A DNA stretch of 64,000 nucleotides from NCBI RefSeq assembly GCF_900090225.1, contig NZ_FMHY01000002.1, forward strand, positions 4,030,001 to 4,094,000. The letters run 5' to 3'. Both the position numbers and the translations under genes were made by a program. This stretch comes from Micromonospora eburnea (GTDB lineage: Bacteria > Actinomycetota > Actinomycetes > Mycobacteriales > Micromonosporaceae). The notes under the pieces are model-generated. The model searched no databases. It was not told where the DNA came from and worked only from the letters and a program-made list of their open reading frames with translations. How positions within the stretch are numbered: position 1 is the first letter of the stretch; each line of letters opens with the position of its first letter. Shown here one piece after another: positions 1 to 8,577 of the stretch.

Positions 1-809
1 ACGTGCGGCACCACGAGCCCGGCGCGTACCCGGGCCGCGGCGGCGAACGCGGACCCCTGCGCCAGATGGGCGCGGTAGGCGCCGGCGCGGCGCCACAGCT
101 CGCGCAGTTCCGTCTCGTCGACGCCGCCGGCGTAGGTGGCGGCGAGCCCGACACCGCTGTACAGGTCGGCCCGGCGGGACTCGGCGAACGCCTCGACGAG
201 GCGGCTGACCTGGAGCACGTCGGCACCGCCGACGAACCACAGGGCGCGGCCGATCCCCTGGTCGATGACCCGGGTGGCATAGCCGGTGTCGTCGTCGACC
301 GGCCAGGGGAACCGCTCGTGCCGGAACTGCTCGACCACGTACTTGTGGGTGTGGAAGTACGCCTGGTGGAAGCCGTACCCGTCGAGCACGAGCCAGCGCA
401 GCAGCGGGTCCGGGGCGTGCAGCCGGGACCACCGGAACCGGGGTAGGCGGGCCATCGCCCAGCCGATCCCGACGTACGCCATGTAGACGTGCGGGGCGCC
501 GGGTCCGGCGAGGAACTTCTCCACCCGGCCTCCGCCGAACGGCATGGCGTCGCGGATGGCCAGCCCCATCGCCGCGCCCTCGTACGCGAAGCCGCGGAAG
601 CGCGTCGGCACCCGCTCCAGCGCCGGTTCGAGGTCGGCGACCCGGCTCGACTCGGCGGCCTCGCCGTACCCCTCCAGGAAGGTCCGGCCGATCGTCTCGA
701 GGAGGTGCCGCGCCTCCGGGGACCTGGTGTGGAAGCCCCGCACGCTCACCTGCGTCTCGCGTACGTCCGGCGTCAGGACGGTACGCCGCAACGAACCGAT
801 GAATCCCAC
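1..809 (-). CDS. DUF1702 family protein, 3' end cut by window edge
   Basis: The frame opens with GTG at 809, preceded by a GAGGGG ribosome site, and runs off the left edge after about 269 codons, so the C-terminus is missing. The translation starts VGFIGSLRRTVLTPDV and parallels the next gene throughout: both contain FRGFAYEG/LRGFAYEG, a GPG-PH-Y/F segment, an LDGYGF/VDGYGF segment, RVIDQGIGRALWFV and a DLYSGVGLAATYAGG stretch. DUF1702 has no assigned reaction. I recall such proteins recurring in enediyne clusters, but the link to the core is inference. It lies 100 bp downstream of its paralogue on the same strand and is probably co-transcribed with it. Confidence 0.8.
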   Translation of the reverse strand, partial: MGFIGSLRRTVLTPDVRETQVSVRGFHTRSPEARHLLETIGRTFLEGYGEAAESSRVADLEPALERVPTRFRGFAYEGAAMGLAIRDAMPFGGGRVEKFLAGPGAPHVYMAYVGIGWAMARLPRFRWSRLHAPDPLLRWLVLDGYGFHQAYFHTHKYVVEQFRHERFPWPVDDDTGYATRVIDQGIGRALWFVGGADVLQVSRLVEAFAESRRADLYSGVGLAATYAGGVDETELRELWRRAGAYRAHLAQGSAFAAAARVRAGLVVPH

Positions 810-910
810 TGTTACCCCTCAGGTGGTCAGCGTCGACCGGGCGGACCGGGTCCATCCGGTCCGCCTGCGGCGACGTGGGTGGCGGCGGGGCGGTCGCCCG
901 CCGGGGATGC

Positions 911-1912
911 TCAGGACCCGGGCGCACCCGCCGGCTCGGCGTCGAAGTGCGCGCGGACCCGCCGGCGCCACACCTCGTACGCCGGTTCGCCCCGCGAGGC
1001 CGGGAGGCCGCCGACGGCGACCTCGTCGGCCAGCGCCGACGCGGCGGCGACCGGAAGGCCGGTCAGCGCCACGACGGTCTCGTCGGTGTGCGGCGGCACG
1101 GCGCCCGAGAACGTCCGCGCCCGGGCGGCGAAGACCGCGCCCTGCGCCAGGTGCGGCCGGTACCCGTCGGCGCGCCGACGCAGCGACGCCAACCCCGCCG
1201 GATCGCAGCCGCCGGCGAAGGTGGCCGCCAGGCCGACCCCGGCCCACAGGTCGGCCTGCCGTTCCGTGGCGAAGCGGTCGACCGCCGCCGCCACGTCGTC
1301 GGGGCGGCCGGCGTGGACGAACCACAGGGCCCGGCCGATCCCCTGGTCCACGGCCCGCAGGAAGTAGTCCGGCGAGCCCTCCCACGGGTACGGCCGGGGC
1401 CGCTCCCGCGCGCGCACCCACCGATCGGTGTCGAAGTAGGCGAGGTCGAAGCCGTACCCGTCGACGGCGAGCCAGCTCATCGTCGGGTGGTACGGCACTC
1501 CGGACAGGTCCGGTACGATCCGGCGCCACAGCGGCCGGGGCAGCCGCGCCATGGCGAATCCGATGCCGATGTAGTTCAGGAAGATGTGCGGGCGCCCCGG
1601 CCCGGCGAGCAGGTCCCGGGCCCGACTCGTGCGGTACATCGACATCGCGTCACGGATGGTGAACGCCATCGTGACGCCCTCGTAGGCGAAACCGCGCAGG
1701 TACGGGTCGACCAGCGCCAGTCGGCGCTCCGCCTCCCACAGGTCGCACGGCCCGATGCCCCACTCGAAGCCGCACACCACCGCCTGCGGGATCGCCTCCA
1801 GGTGACGTGTCGCGGCCGACGAACGGACGGGGAAGCGCCGTTCGGTGAAACCGACCTGCCGCAACGGCGGGGCCAGTACGTGACGACGTAGCGAACCGAC
1901 GATGGTGGGCAT
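911..1912 (-). CDS. DUF1702 family protein (second copy)
   Basis: A complete 333-residue protein, close to the usual length of about 330. ATG at 1912 is preceded by GGGAG and AGGAGAG stretches. It is a tandem paralogue of the truncated gene at the left edge. Shared segments are the N-terminal VGSLRRHVLAP, the FAYEGVTMAFTIRDAM region (about residue 90), the DGYGFDLAYFDTDRWV region (about 165), DQGIGRALWFVHAG and LWAGVGLAATFAGG. No catalytic motif or signal peptide is evident. It diverges from the DinB/GMC operon that begins at 2214, sharing a 301-bp intergenic region. A role in handling the enediyne core is suggested only by context. Confidence 0.8.
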   Translation of the reverse strand: MPTIVGSLRRHVLAPPLRQVGFTERRFPVRSSAATRHLEAIPQAVVCGFEWGIGPCDLWEAERRLALVDPYLRGFAYEGVTMAFTIRDAMSMYRTSRARDLLAGPGRPHIFLNYIGIGFAMARLPRPLWRRIVPDLSGVPYHPTMSWLAVDGYGFDLAYFDTDRWVRARERPRPYPWEGSPDYFLRAVDQGIGRALWFVHAGRPDDVAAAVDRFATERQADLWAGVGLAATFAGGCDPAGLASLRRRADGYRPHLAQGAVFAARARTFSGAVPPHTDETVVALTGLPVAAASALADEVAVGGLPASRGEPAYEVWRRRVRAHFDAEPAGAPGS

Positions 1913-2213
1913 CGCTCCCGCTCTCCTACCGAGGTCGACCGGTCACCGTCAGCTATCGACGGCCGTTCCATCGTCGGTCAACCGGGAGGGCGAGTCTTCT
2001 TCCGCTGTGCCCATTGGCCGTGGCCGGACCGGCGACGCCCGGCCCCGGCGGGTGCCGCGCGCCGGCCAGGACCGCACAGCGGGAGAGGACGGCGTCCGGC
2101 CTGGTCGGCAGGCTGAATTCGCGACCTTCCCCGCGCGTGCCCGTCCTCGTCCGCCGTCCCGTCGGCGGCGCGCCGGTGCGAATCGGGGCCACGTCAAGCC
2201 CGTAAGGAGACTG
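1913..2213. promoter_or_regulatory. divergent intergenic region, DUF1702 / DinB operons
   Basis: These 301 bp separate two divergent operons, so promoters for both should lie here. I see no convincing -35/-10 pair or long dyad. The only recognisable element is the AAGGAG ribosome site just before the ATG at 2214. Open frames crossing it are upstream extensions of the flanking genes. Confidence 0.4.
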
Positions 2214-3041
2214 ATGGAACAGTCGAACGTGTTCGCCGATCTGGCGGACGACTGCGCGGAACTCGACCGGCTGCTCGCCACGCTGGGCCCCGACGACTGG
2301 GCCCGGCCGACCCCGGCCCCGGGCTGGGAGATCCGCCATCAGGTCGCGCACCTGAGCGCGGTCTTCCGGATGGCCTCCGTCGCGGCCTCCGACGCCCCGG
2401 CGTTCCGGGCGCTCATGGAGCAGCTCGGCGACGACTTCGACGCCAACGTGACCGCGGCGCTGTCCCGCTACCTGGACGCCGGGGCGGCGGCACTGCGCGG
2501 ACGCTGGACCGAGGAGTGGACCACGGCCGTGGAGGGCCTCGCCGCCGTACCGACCGGGCAGGTCGTGCCCTGGCTGGTCCGCCCGCTGCCGGCTCCGGTC
2601 CTCGCCGCCGCCGGGATGATGGAACTGTTCGCCCACGGCCAGGACATCGCCGACGCCCTGGGCGTACGGCGAGAGCACACCGACCGGATCCGGCACATCG
2701 TCGACTTCGCCGTCCGGACGTGGGACTTCGGCTACCTCAGCCGCAACCAGACGCCGCCGGAGCAGGGGTTCCGGTACGAACTGACCGCGCCGTCCGGCGC
2801 GCTGTGGACGCACGGCCCGGAGGGCGCCGAGCTGATCCACGGTCCCGCCCTCGACCTCTGCCTCCTCGTCACCCGCCGACGGCACCGGGACGACCTCGCG
2901 CTGAGCGCGGTCGGCGCCGACGCCGACCACTGGCTGGACATCGCCCAGGCGTACCGCGGGCCGGCCGGCCCGGGCCGCCGACCGGGCCAGTTCGACCCGC
3001 CCACGGCCGGCGCGTCCGACGGCACCGGGGAGACCCGCTGA
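2214..3041 (+). CDS. DinB/mycothiol-dependent maleylpyruvate-isomerase-like metal-binding protein
   Basis: 275 residues from ATG 2214, with AAGGAG six bases upstream; longer upstream frames lack such a site. The N-terminal half matches the DinB-like four-helix fold of the TIGR03084 / mycothiol maleylpyruvate isomerase families. GWEIRHQVAHLSAVF carries the first metal-ligand histidine, and ELFAHGQDIADALG (about residues 140-153) carries the H-x3-D-type second ligand site. Members bind a divalent metal and often use mycothiol as thiol cofactor. The stop overlaps the next start (TGATG at 3039-3043), implying translational coupling with the DUF5987 and GMC genes. The substrate is unknown; thiol-dependent handling of a reactive intermediate would fit an enediyne cluster. 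Confidence 0.75.
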   Translation: MEQSNVFADLADDCAELDRLLATLGPDDWARPTPAPGWEIRHQVAHLSAVFRMASVAASDAPAFRALMEQLGDDFDANVTAALSRYLDAGAAALRGRWTEEWTTAVEGLAAVPTGQVVPWLVRPLPAPVLAAAGMMELFAHGQDIADALGVRREHTDRIRHIVDFAVRTWDFGYLSRNQTPPEQGFRYELTAPSGALWTHGPEGAELIHGPALDLCLLVTRRRHRDDLALSAVGADADHWLDIAQAYRGPAGPGRRPGQFDPPTAGASDGTGETR

Positions 3042-3607
3042 TGGCCGGGACCGCGGCGGCCGATCCGGTACGGACCGCGACGCTGGAGGCCTTCGCCGAC
3101 ACGATCATCCCCGGCGTCAAACGCTTCCCCGAGGACCGCGCCATCGCCGGGGTGGTGGACGACCCCGGCGCGGTGGAGGCGGGCGCGCTCGAACTGCTCG
3201 CGCACTCCGCGCTGGGGCTGGCCGAGGCGCTGGACGGCATGGCGGGGCTGCTCAACATGCACGCGCAGAACCACGCCCGGGCCAGTCGGCTCGTCCTGGA
3301 CCCGACGGTGCCGCCGTTCGTCGCGCTCGACTTCGACGCCCGGACCGCCCTGGTGCAGGAGCTGACCGACCCGACGCACCCGGAGCGGGAGGTGTGGTTC
3401 GGGGTCGCCCTCTTCTGCACCATGGCCTTCGACAGCGCGCCGCACCTGTCCACCGGGGACGCGCTCGAACAGGGGCATCCCGGCCTGTCCGTCCTCGGTT
3501 ACCGCAGCCCGGACGAGGACGGGCTGTGGCGTTTCCCGCGCTTCTCCTACCAGCGGCAGCTGGCCACCGTCCACCCGCAGACCACGGCGACAGGAAACCC
3601 GGCATGA
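3041..3607 (+). CDS. DUF5987 / gluconate-2-dehydrogenase subunit 3-like protein
   Basis: 188 residues. The start codon overlaps the stop of the DinB gene and the stop overlaps the next start (ATGA at 3604-3607). The opening RTATLEAFADTIIPG is typical of subunit-3 proteins that pair with GMC-type dehydrogenases. That the immediate neighbour is a GMC flavoprotein supports a two-subunit oxidoreductase. Usual subunit-3 proteins carry a Tat signal; this one has none, so the pair is probably cytoplasmic. No redox-active cysteine pattern is visible. Function as a partner or chaperone is inferred from architecture and coupling. Confidence 0.7.
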   Translation: MAGTAAADPVRTATLEAFADTIIPGVKRFPEDRAIAGVVDDPGAVEAGALELLAHSALGLAEALDGMAGLLNMHAQNHARASRLVLDPTVPPFVALDFDARTALVQELTDPTHPEREVWFGVALFCTMAFDSAPHLSTGDALEQGHPGLSVLGYRSPDEDGLWRFPRFSYQRQLATVHPQTTATGNPA

Positions 3608-5241
3608 CCAGCATCGAGCAGACCGACGTCGTCGTCGTGGGCAGTGGCTTCGGCGGCGCGATCCCGGCGTACCACCTCGCCGCCGGTGGGGCCCGGGTCG
3701 TGGTGCTGGAACGGGGCCCGTGGCTCGCCAGCGACGAGTTCGACCACGACTTCCTCCTCGGCTCGTCGTACACCCGGATCTTCGACTTCACCGTCGGTGA
3801 CGGGATGAGCGTGCTCGCCGGCAACTGCGTCGGCGGCGGCAGCGTCGTCTACTTCGCCACGATGCCCCGCGCGCCCCGGTTCGTCTTCGAGCGCACCGGC
3901 AGCCTCGGTCGGCGGATGTGGCCGGCCGCGATCAGCCGGGACACCCTGGACCCGTGGTACGACGTGGTCAGCGGCGCGCTGCCGGTGACCGAGCAGTCCT
4001 GGAACGACGTGCCCTTCGCCGGCGGGCTGTTCGCCGCCGCCTGCGCCCACGCCGGACGGACCGCGAACCCGGTCCCGTCCGCGATCGACAAGCCCCGCTG
4101 CACCAACTGCAACTGGATGATGGCCGGCTGCCGGTTCGACGCCAAGCGGTCCCTGCTGCTGAACTACCTGCCCGCCGCGCTGGCCCACGGCGCGCGGATC
4201 CGGCCGCTGCACGAGGTGCAGCGGCTTTCCCGCACCCCGGAGGGCGGCTACCGGGTCCACTACGACGTGGTCGACGGCGAGGACTACCGGGTCACCCGGG
4301 GCAGCGGCGTGATCGAGGCGAAGATGGTGGTGCTCGCGGCCGGCGCCGGGGCCACCCCGGTCATCCTCCAGCGCTCGGAGGCCGATCTCGGCGCCATGCC
4401 GGCGGCCGTCGGCCGCTACTTCTCCGGCAACGGCGAGCGGCTGAACACCGCCGTGGTGGACGACGACCGGGCCCGCGAACTCCTCGGGCTCGACCGGGGC
4501 GACGGCACGGCGTACGAGGCGTACCAGATCGGCAAGGGCCCGTGCGTGGCCACCTGGGACAAGCTCGACGCCACGCTGCCCGAGTACAGCCGCTACTCCC
4601 TGGAGCAGCTGTACTTCCCGCCCGGCCTCGGCACCGTACTCGCCCAGGTGCCCGGCGCCACCGGTCCGACCTGGTTCGGTCGGGAGAAGAAGGAGATGCT
4701 GCGCCGGTGGCGCTCCTGGCTGACCGTCTTCGCGATGACCGAGGACGACAACGAGGGTGTCTTCGGCCCCCCGCCGGCACGCGGGAACGCCGAGCGGATC
4801 GCCCAGCAGATGCTCGGACGCGGTTCACTGCGCTACGACCCGACCGAGAACACGCTGCGGGGCTGGGCCGAGTCCGACGCCGACGTCCGGGACATCCTGG
4901 AGCGGGACGGGCTGGCCCGGGTACGGCCGTGGACGAACGACCAGGTGGGGGCGTACACCGTCCACCCGCTGTCCTCCTGCCGGATCGGGGACGACCCGGC
5001 GACCTCCGCCCTGGACGACCGGCACGAGCTGCGCAACCACCCCGGCATCTTCGTCACCGACGGCTCGGCGGTCCCGGGAGCGCTGACCGTCAACCCGGCC
5101 CTGACCATCGCCGCGCTGGCCGAACGCGCGATCCCAGGCCTGGTCCGGGCCGCGCGGCAGCGGGGCGTCGCCGTCACGTACGGCGCGCCCTCCCCGGACG
5201 GCAGCCGGACGACGGCTGTGCCCCCGCCACGGGACGCGTGA
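3604..5241 (+). CDS. GMC family FAD-dependent oxidoreductase (cholesterol-oxidase-like)
   Basis: 545 residues, coupled to the preceding gene by ATGA. The N-terminal FAD-binding fold is clear (VVVVGSGFGGAIPAYHL, residues ~9-25, then an acidic LERG end of strand 2). LAGNCVGGGSVVYF is the GMC-type GGGS flavin segment. The C-terminal part has HPLSSCRIGDD and the family signature VTDGSAVPGALTVNPALTIAALAE. A CTNCNWMMAGC segment (about residue 165) is a cysteine cluster like that seen in bacterial cholesterol oxidase-type members. It probably oxidises an alcohol. Homologous oxidoreductases recur in enediyne clusters, which suggests core tailoring; the actual substrate is unknown. Confidence 0.85.
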   Translation: MTSIEQTDVVVVGSGFGGAIPAYHLAAGGARVVVLERGPWLASDEFDHDFLLGSSYTRIFDFTVGDGMSVLAGNCVGGGSVVYFATMPRAPRFVFERTGSLGRRMWPAAISRDTLDPWYDVVSGALPVTEQSWNDVPFAGGLFAAACAHAGRTANPVPSAIDKPRCTNCNWMMAGCRFDAKRSLLLNYLPAALAHGARIRPLHEVQRLSRTPEGGYRVHYDVVDGEDYRVTRGSGVIEAKMVVLAAGAGATPVILQRSEADLGAMPAAVGRYFSGNGERLNTAVVDDDRARELLGLDRGDGTAYEAYQIGKGPCVATWDKLDATLPEYSRYSLEQLYFPPGLGTVLAQVPGATGPTWFGREKKEMLRRWRSWLTVFAMTEDDNEGVFGPPPARGNAERIAQQMLGRGSLRYDPTENTLRGWAESDADVRDILERDGLARVRPWTNDQVGAYTVHPLSSCRIGDDPATSALDDRHELRNHPGIFVTDGSAVPGALTVNPALTIAALAERAIPGLVRAARQRGVAVTYGAPSPDGSRTTAVPPPRDA

Positions 5242-5273
5242 CGGACGGGCCGGACCAGCACAGGAGACCTGCC

Positions 5274-6377
5274 ATGGGCACACTGCTCGCCCGGCTGACC
5301 CGCCGGGTGACCCAGAGCCACATCGAACACCTGAGCGCCGTCCCGGCGCGGGCCGCACCCGGTCTGGTCCGGCACGTCTACCGGCGGCTCGAGCGGGAGT
5401 TCGGCCTGCTCGCGCCGCCGGTCACGCTGCACGCCGCCGCGCCGGCCCTCCTCGCCGCCTGCTGGCTGATGCTGCGCGAGGCGCTGCTGGCCGACGGCCC
5501 GGTCGGACGGGACACCCGGGAGGCCGTGGCGGCAGCGGTCTCCCTGGCCAACCGCTGCCCGTACTGCGTCGAGGTCCACGGCAGCGCGCTGCGCGGGCTG
5601 CTGCGGGGGCCGGACGCCGGCGCGGTCGCCGACGACCGGCTCGCCGAGATCACCGAGCCGCGACTGCGCGAGATCGTCGAGTGGTTCCGGCACGACGGCG
5701 ACGCCCCGGGCGTCCGCCCGCCCCGGCTGGACGCCGCCGAACTCGCCCAGCTCGTCGGCGTCGCGGTGCTGTTCCACTACCTCAACCGGATGGTGAACGT
5801 CTTTCTGGCGCCCTCGCCCCTGCCGGTCGCGCTGCCGCCGGCCGCGGAACGGGCGGCTCGCTGGCTCGCCGCCGTGACGATGGGCCGACTGGCCCGCCGG
5901 GGCGGCGACGCGGGCGCCGACCTGGACCTGCTCCCGCCGGCCCCGGTGCCGCCGGATCTCGCCTGGGCGCGGGCCGACAGCACCCTGGCCACCGCGTTCG
6001 CCCGGGCCTGCGCCGCCGTCGACGAGGCCGCGGAACGGGCGGTGCCCCCGTCCGTGCGGGGGCTCCTGCTCGATCTGCTGGCCGGCCCGGCAGGGCTGCG
6101 GGCGGTGTCGGACCGGGCCACGCTGGAGGCGGCGCTCGACGATCTGCCGGCGGAGGACCGGGCGGCGGGGCGGCTCGCGCTGACCGTCGCGTTCTTCTCG
6201 TACCGGGTCACCGACGCGATGGTCGCGGGCTACCGCCTCGACGAGCCCGCCGACCGCCGGCTGCTGGAGCTGGTCTCCTGGGCCAGCCTCACCGCGGCCC
6301 GGGCGGCCGGGTCGCGGCTGTACGCGGCGTGGCACGCCGGCCACGGCCAGCCGCCGGGGCAGGGGCGGGCCGGGTGA
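5274..6377 (+). CDS. carboxymuconolactone decarboxylase/AhpD-like protein
   Basis: 367 residues; ATG 5274 follows AGGAGA at good spacing. The NRCPYCVEVHG motif near residue 100 is the AhpD/CMD CxxC-x3-H active site used in alkylhydroperoxidase-type redox chemistry. The protein is about twice a usual AhpD domain, and the C-terminal half (from ~residue 200) looks like a second, degenerate helical repeat without the CxxC. It is the fourth gene of the DinB-DUF5987-GMC operon, with a 32-bp gap. Thiol peroxidase or quinone-reducing activity near a reactive core is plausible but unproven. Confidence 0.7.
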   Translation: MGTLLARLTRRVTQSHIEHLSAVPARAAPGLVRHVYRRLEREFGLLAPPVTLHAAAPALLAACWLMLREALLADGPVGRDTREAVAAAVSLANRCPYCVEVHGSALRGLLRGPDAGAVADDRLAEITEPRLREIVEWFRHDGDAPGVRPPRLDAAELAQLVGVAVLFHYLNRMVNVFLAPSPLPVALPPAAERAARWLAAVTMGRLARRGGDAGADLDLLPPAPVPPDLAWARADSTLATAFARACAAVDEAAERAVPPSVRGLLLDLLAGPAGLRAVSDRATLEAALDDLPAEDRAAGRLALTVAFFSYRVTDAMVAGYRLDEPADRRLLELVSWASLTAARAAGSRLYAAWHAGHGQPPGQGRAG

Positions 6378-6598
6378 CGCCGGACGTACGCCGCCTGCTG
6401 GTTCCTGCTGTCGTTGCTGGCCGCTTCGGCCACGACCGGGCTCACCGCCGGCTCGGTGGCCCTCTCGTGACCTCGGTGATGGCACCGCCGATGCTGCGGT
6501 GGACGCTCGGCCGGGTCCGGGTCGACGCCGAGGAGCGGCGACGGCAACTGCGCATCGAGGGACAGGACCCGCTGCCGGCGTCCCGGCCGGCAGCGTAG
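6374..6598 (+). pseudogene. short frame, possible relic of a cation/proton antiporter C-terminus
   Basis: A GTG at 6374 overlaps the preceding stop and opens a 74-codon frame. Its second half (VTSVMAPPMLRWTLGRVRVDAEE) resembles, from memory, the last helix and tail of Kef/Na+-H+ antiporters. Upstream of about 6455 a different frame encodes a better hydrophobic helix (CWFLLSLLAASATTGL). The two halves therefore look joined by a frameshift or deletion. No promoter or separate ribosome site is seen. It may instead be a real but unrecognised small protein. Confidence 0.3.
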
Positions 6599-6697
6599 CC
6601 ACCGCGCCCACGGTCGCGGACCGTCACCGCGGCCCGCGACCGTCGCCGGGCCTGGCCCGGCCGGCACCGCGCTCCGTCCCGGTCCCCAGGTAGGAAG

Positions 6698-6725
6698 GTG
6701 GCGGCCCGCCGGCGCGGGCCGCCAC
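6698..6725. terminator. bidirectional hairpin terminator
   Basis: A perfect 12-bp stem (GTGGCGGCCCGC) with a CGGC loop lies between the rightward AhpD operon and the leftward C-methyltransferase gene. No T-run follows, as is common in actinomycetes. Confidence 0.65.
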
Positions 6726-6741
6726 GTCGGCAGCGGGTCGG

Positions 6742-7986
6742 TCACACGATGTGTACGTGCGGGACGTAGAGGATCCAGCGACCGCCCTGCTCGACGAACC
6801 GGCGCTCCTTGGCCATGATCTCCTCCGCGTGGTTCCAGGCGAACAGCAGCGCGTAGTCGGGATACGGGTCCGCGAACGCCTCGTGCGGTCGTACCGGGAT
6901 GTGCGCGCCCGGGGAGAGCCGGCCCTGCTTCTCCGGGGTGGTGTCGCAGATGTACGGCACCAGGTCGGGCCCGATGCCGCAGTAGTTGGTGACGGTCGCG
7001 CTCTTGGAGGTGGCGCCGTAGCCGACCACCCGCCGCCCCGCGTCGCGCAGGTCGGTCAGCAGCGCGACCAGGTCCGCCCCGATCCGGTCGATCTGCCGGC
7101 CGAAGCGGGCGTACGTGTCGTGCTCGCCGAGGCCGTACCGGGCCTCGTCGTCGATCATCCGGGCCACGCTGTCCCGGCGCGGACGCGCCCCGGGGCGGGC
7201 GACGGTGTAGCGCAGCGACCCGCCGTGGATCGGGATGTGCTCCACATCGACCAGTTGGAAGCCGAACCGGGCCGTCATCGCGTCCACCGCGCGCACCGAG
7301 AACAGGTAGAAGTGCTCGTCGTAGATCTGGTCGAAGTACGCGTACTCGACGATGTCGGCGACGTACCGGTCCTCGAACACGAAGATCCCGTCCGGCGCGA
7401 GCAGGCGGTCGACCCCACGGAACACCTCGTCGATGTCCGCGATGTGGCTGATGGTGTTGGCCGAGAAGATGACCTTCGCCGGGCCCCGCTCGGCGCGGAT
7501 CGTGGCGGCGGAGCGCTCGTCGAAGAAATCGACCCGGACCTCGGCGCCCCGGGCGGCGGCCGCCTGCGCGGCACCGGCCGACGGGTCCACGCCGAGGTGC
7601 CGTACGCCGGCCGCGCCGAGCGTACGCAGCAGCAGTCCGTCGTTGCAGCCGATCTCGACGACCAGGTCACCGGGGTCGGTCAGTTCGGTGTCCCGCAGCC
7701 AGCCGGCGACCGCCTCGAAGTGGCTGCGCAGTCCGTCCGAGGTGGACGACCGGTACGGGTAGTCGGCCCGGAACATGTGGTCGGTCGGCATGGCCTCCAG
7801 CTGTTGGACCATCGCGCAGTCGGCGCAGATGCCGACGGCCAGCCGGAAGAACCGCTCCGAGCCGAGGTCCTGCGGCCTGAGGAAGGCGTTGGAGACCGGC
7901 TGCCGACCGAGATCCACCCATTCGCGTACCGGCCCCGCGCAGAGTCGGCACGCCGGGGCGGCTGACCCCAGCTCACGGCTATTCAC
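6742..7986 (-). CDS. nucleotide-sugar C-methyltransferase (class I SAM, TylC3/NovU type)
   Basis: 414 residues from GTG 7986, with AAGGAG nine bases upstream; the longer frame to 8166 lacks a ribosome site. The three-part C-methyltransferase layout is visible: an N-terminal zinc site (CRLCAGPVREWVDLG, plus a CADC pair), a central Rossmann SAM domain (VVEIGCNDGLLLRTLG) and the C-terminal domain with GYGATSKSATVTNY and PYICDTTPEKQGR. Such enzymes methylate a carbon next to a keto group of NDP-keto-sugars. It diverges from the UDP-sugar dehydrogenase/decarboxylase pair, so it probably installs the C-methyl branch on a 4-keto pentose, as proposed for the aminosugars of C-1027 and maduropeptin. 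Confidence 0.85.
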   Translation of the reverse strand: MNSRELGSAAPACRLCAGPVREWVDLGRQPVSNAFLRPQDLGSERFFRLAVGICADCAMVQQLEAMPTDHMFRADYPYRSSTSDGLRSHFEAVAGWLRDTELTDPGDLVVEIGCNDGLLLRTLGAAGVRHLGVDPSAGAAQAAAARGAEVRVDFFDERSAATIRAERGPAKVIFSANTISHIADIDEVFRGVDRLLAPDGIFVFEDRYVADIVEYAYFDQIYDEHFYLFSVRAVDAMTARFGFQLVDVEHIPIHGGSLRYTVARPGARPRRDSVARMIDDEARYGLGEHDTYARFGRQIDRIGADLVALLTDLRDAGRRVVGYGATSKSATVTNYCGIGPDLVPYICDTTPEKQGRLSPGAHIPVRPHEAFADPYPDYALLFAWNHAEEIMAKERRFVEQGGRWILYVPHVHIV

Positions 7987-8569
7987 GTCGTCGTACTCCT
8001 TCGCGGTGTCGCACCCTCGGCCCGCCCGCGTCCCGCGCGTCGCGTACCGGTGGACGTTCGGCCGGGGCGACGGCGCCGGTGCCGGCCCGTCGCGGGCCCG
8101 CCGCGCCGGAGGTCGTCGGCGGCCGGCCCGCCGTGCCGATGGTGCTGGAGGCGGCCCTTCCGCCACCCGTCATCGTCGCGACCGGTACGGGGCCGGGGCA
8201 CATTCCAGCGTGCTCGACCGCGGGGGCCCCGACGCGGGTCCACCTCGGCGGCGTGAGCCGGCCGCCGGCCGCACGGGTGGGCAAGGAGAGAGATGCCGGT
8301 ACCGGTGATCGGCGACAGGATCGGTGGCATCGGGCGGGACGCAGCGCATCCCAGATCACCGACCAGAGGCTGTGGCCGATGGCTGACGATCCCGCCGAGT
8401 TCTCTCCCGGTCCGGTGCTGCGGCAACAGCGCCGGACCGGGAGTTGATCTTTGTAGCGAGGGTGAGGAGACGAGCATGCCCAGTGCCACCACACCGGTCG
8501 ACTCGACGGATCCGCCGGGCCACCCGGCGACCGGAGCCGCCGGGCGCCGGACCGGGGAGGAGGACCGGC
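7987..8569. promoter_or_regulatory. divergent control region of the sugar genes
   Basis: 583 bp between the leftward C-methyltransferase and the rightward dehydrogenase. It contains GAGAGATGCC (8288-8297), a 10-mer also found in two other intergenic regions of the cluster, and a small frame with a good ribosome site (8476-8577). No firm promoter boxes are seen. Open frames on both strands here look like GC-rich noise. Confidence 0.4.
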
Positions 8570-8577
8570 GTGGCTGA
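8476..8577 (+). CDS. possible 33-residue leader or small protein
   Basis: ATG 8476 is preceded by GAGGAG at seven bases, as good a ribosome site as any here. The frame ends at 8577, overlapping the GTG of the dehydrogenase gene by eight bases. The product (MPSATTPVDSTDPPG...) is low-complexity and matches nothing I recognise. It may be a leader that couples translation into the dehydrogenase, or an accident. Low confidence. Confidence 0.25.
   Translation: MPSATTPVDSTDPPGHPATGAAGRRTGEEDRRG

Noticed and set aside
1..2000. Long plus-strand open frames over the DUF1702 genes
   Set aside because: They are arginine/proline/glycine-rich antisense shadows; the minus-strand translations align with each other as a family.
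8050..8460. Several 60-170-codon frames between the C-methyltransferase and dehydrogenase genes
   Set aside because: Low-complexity Arg/Pro/Gly composition, no ribosome sites except at 8293 and 8476, and overlapping frames on both strands.
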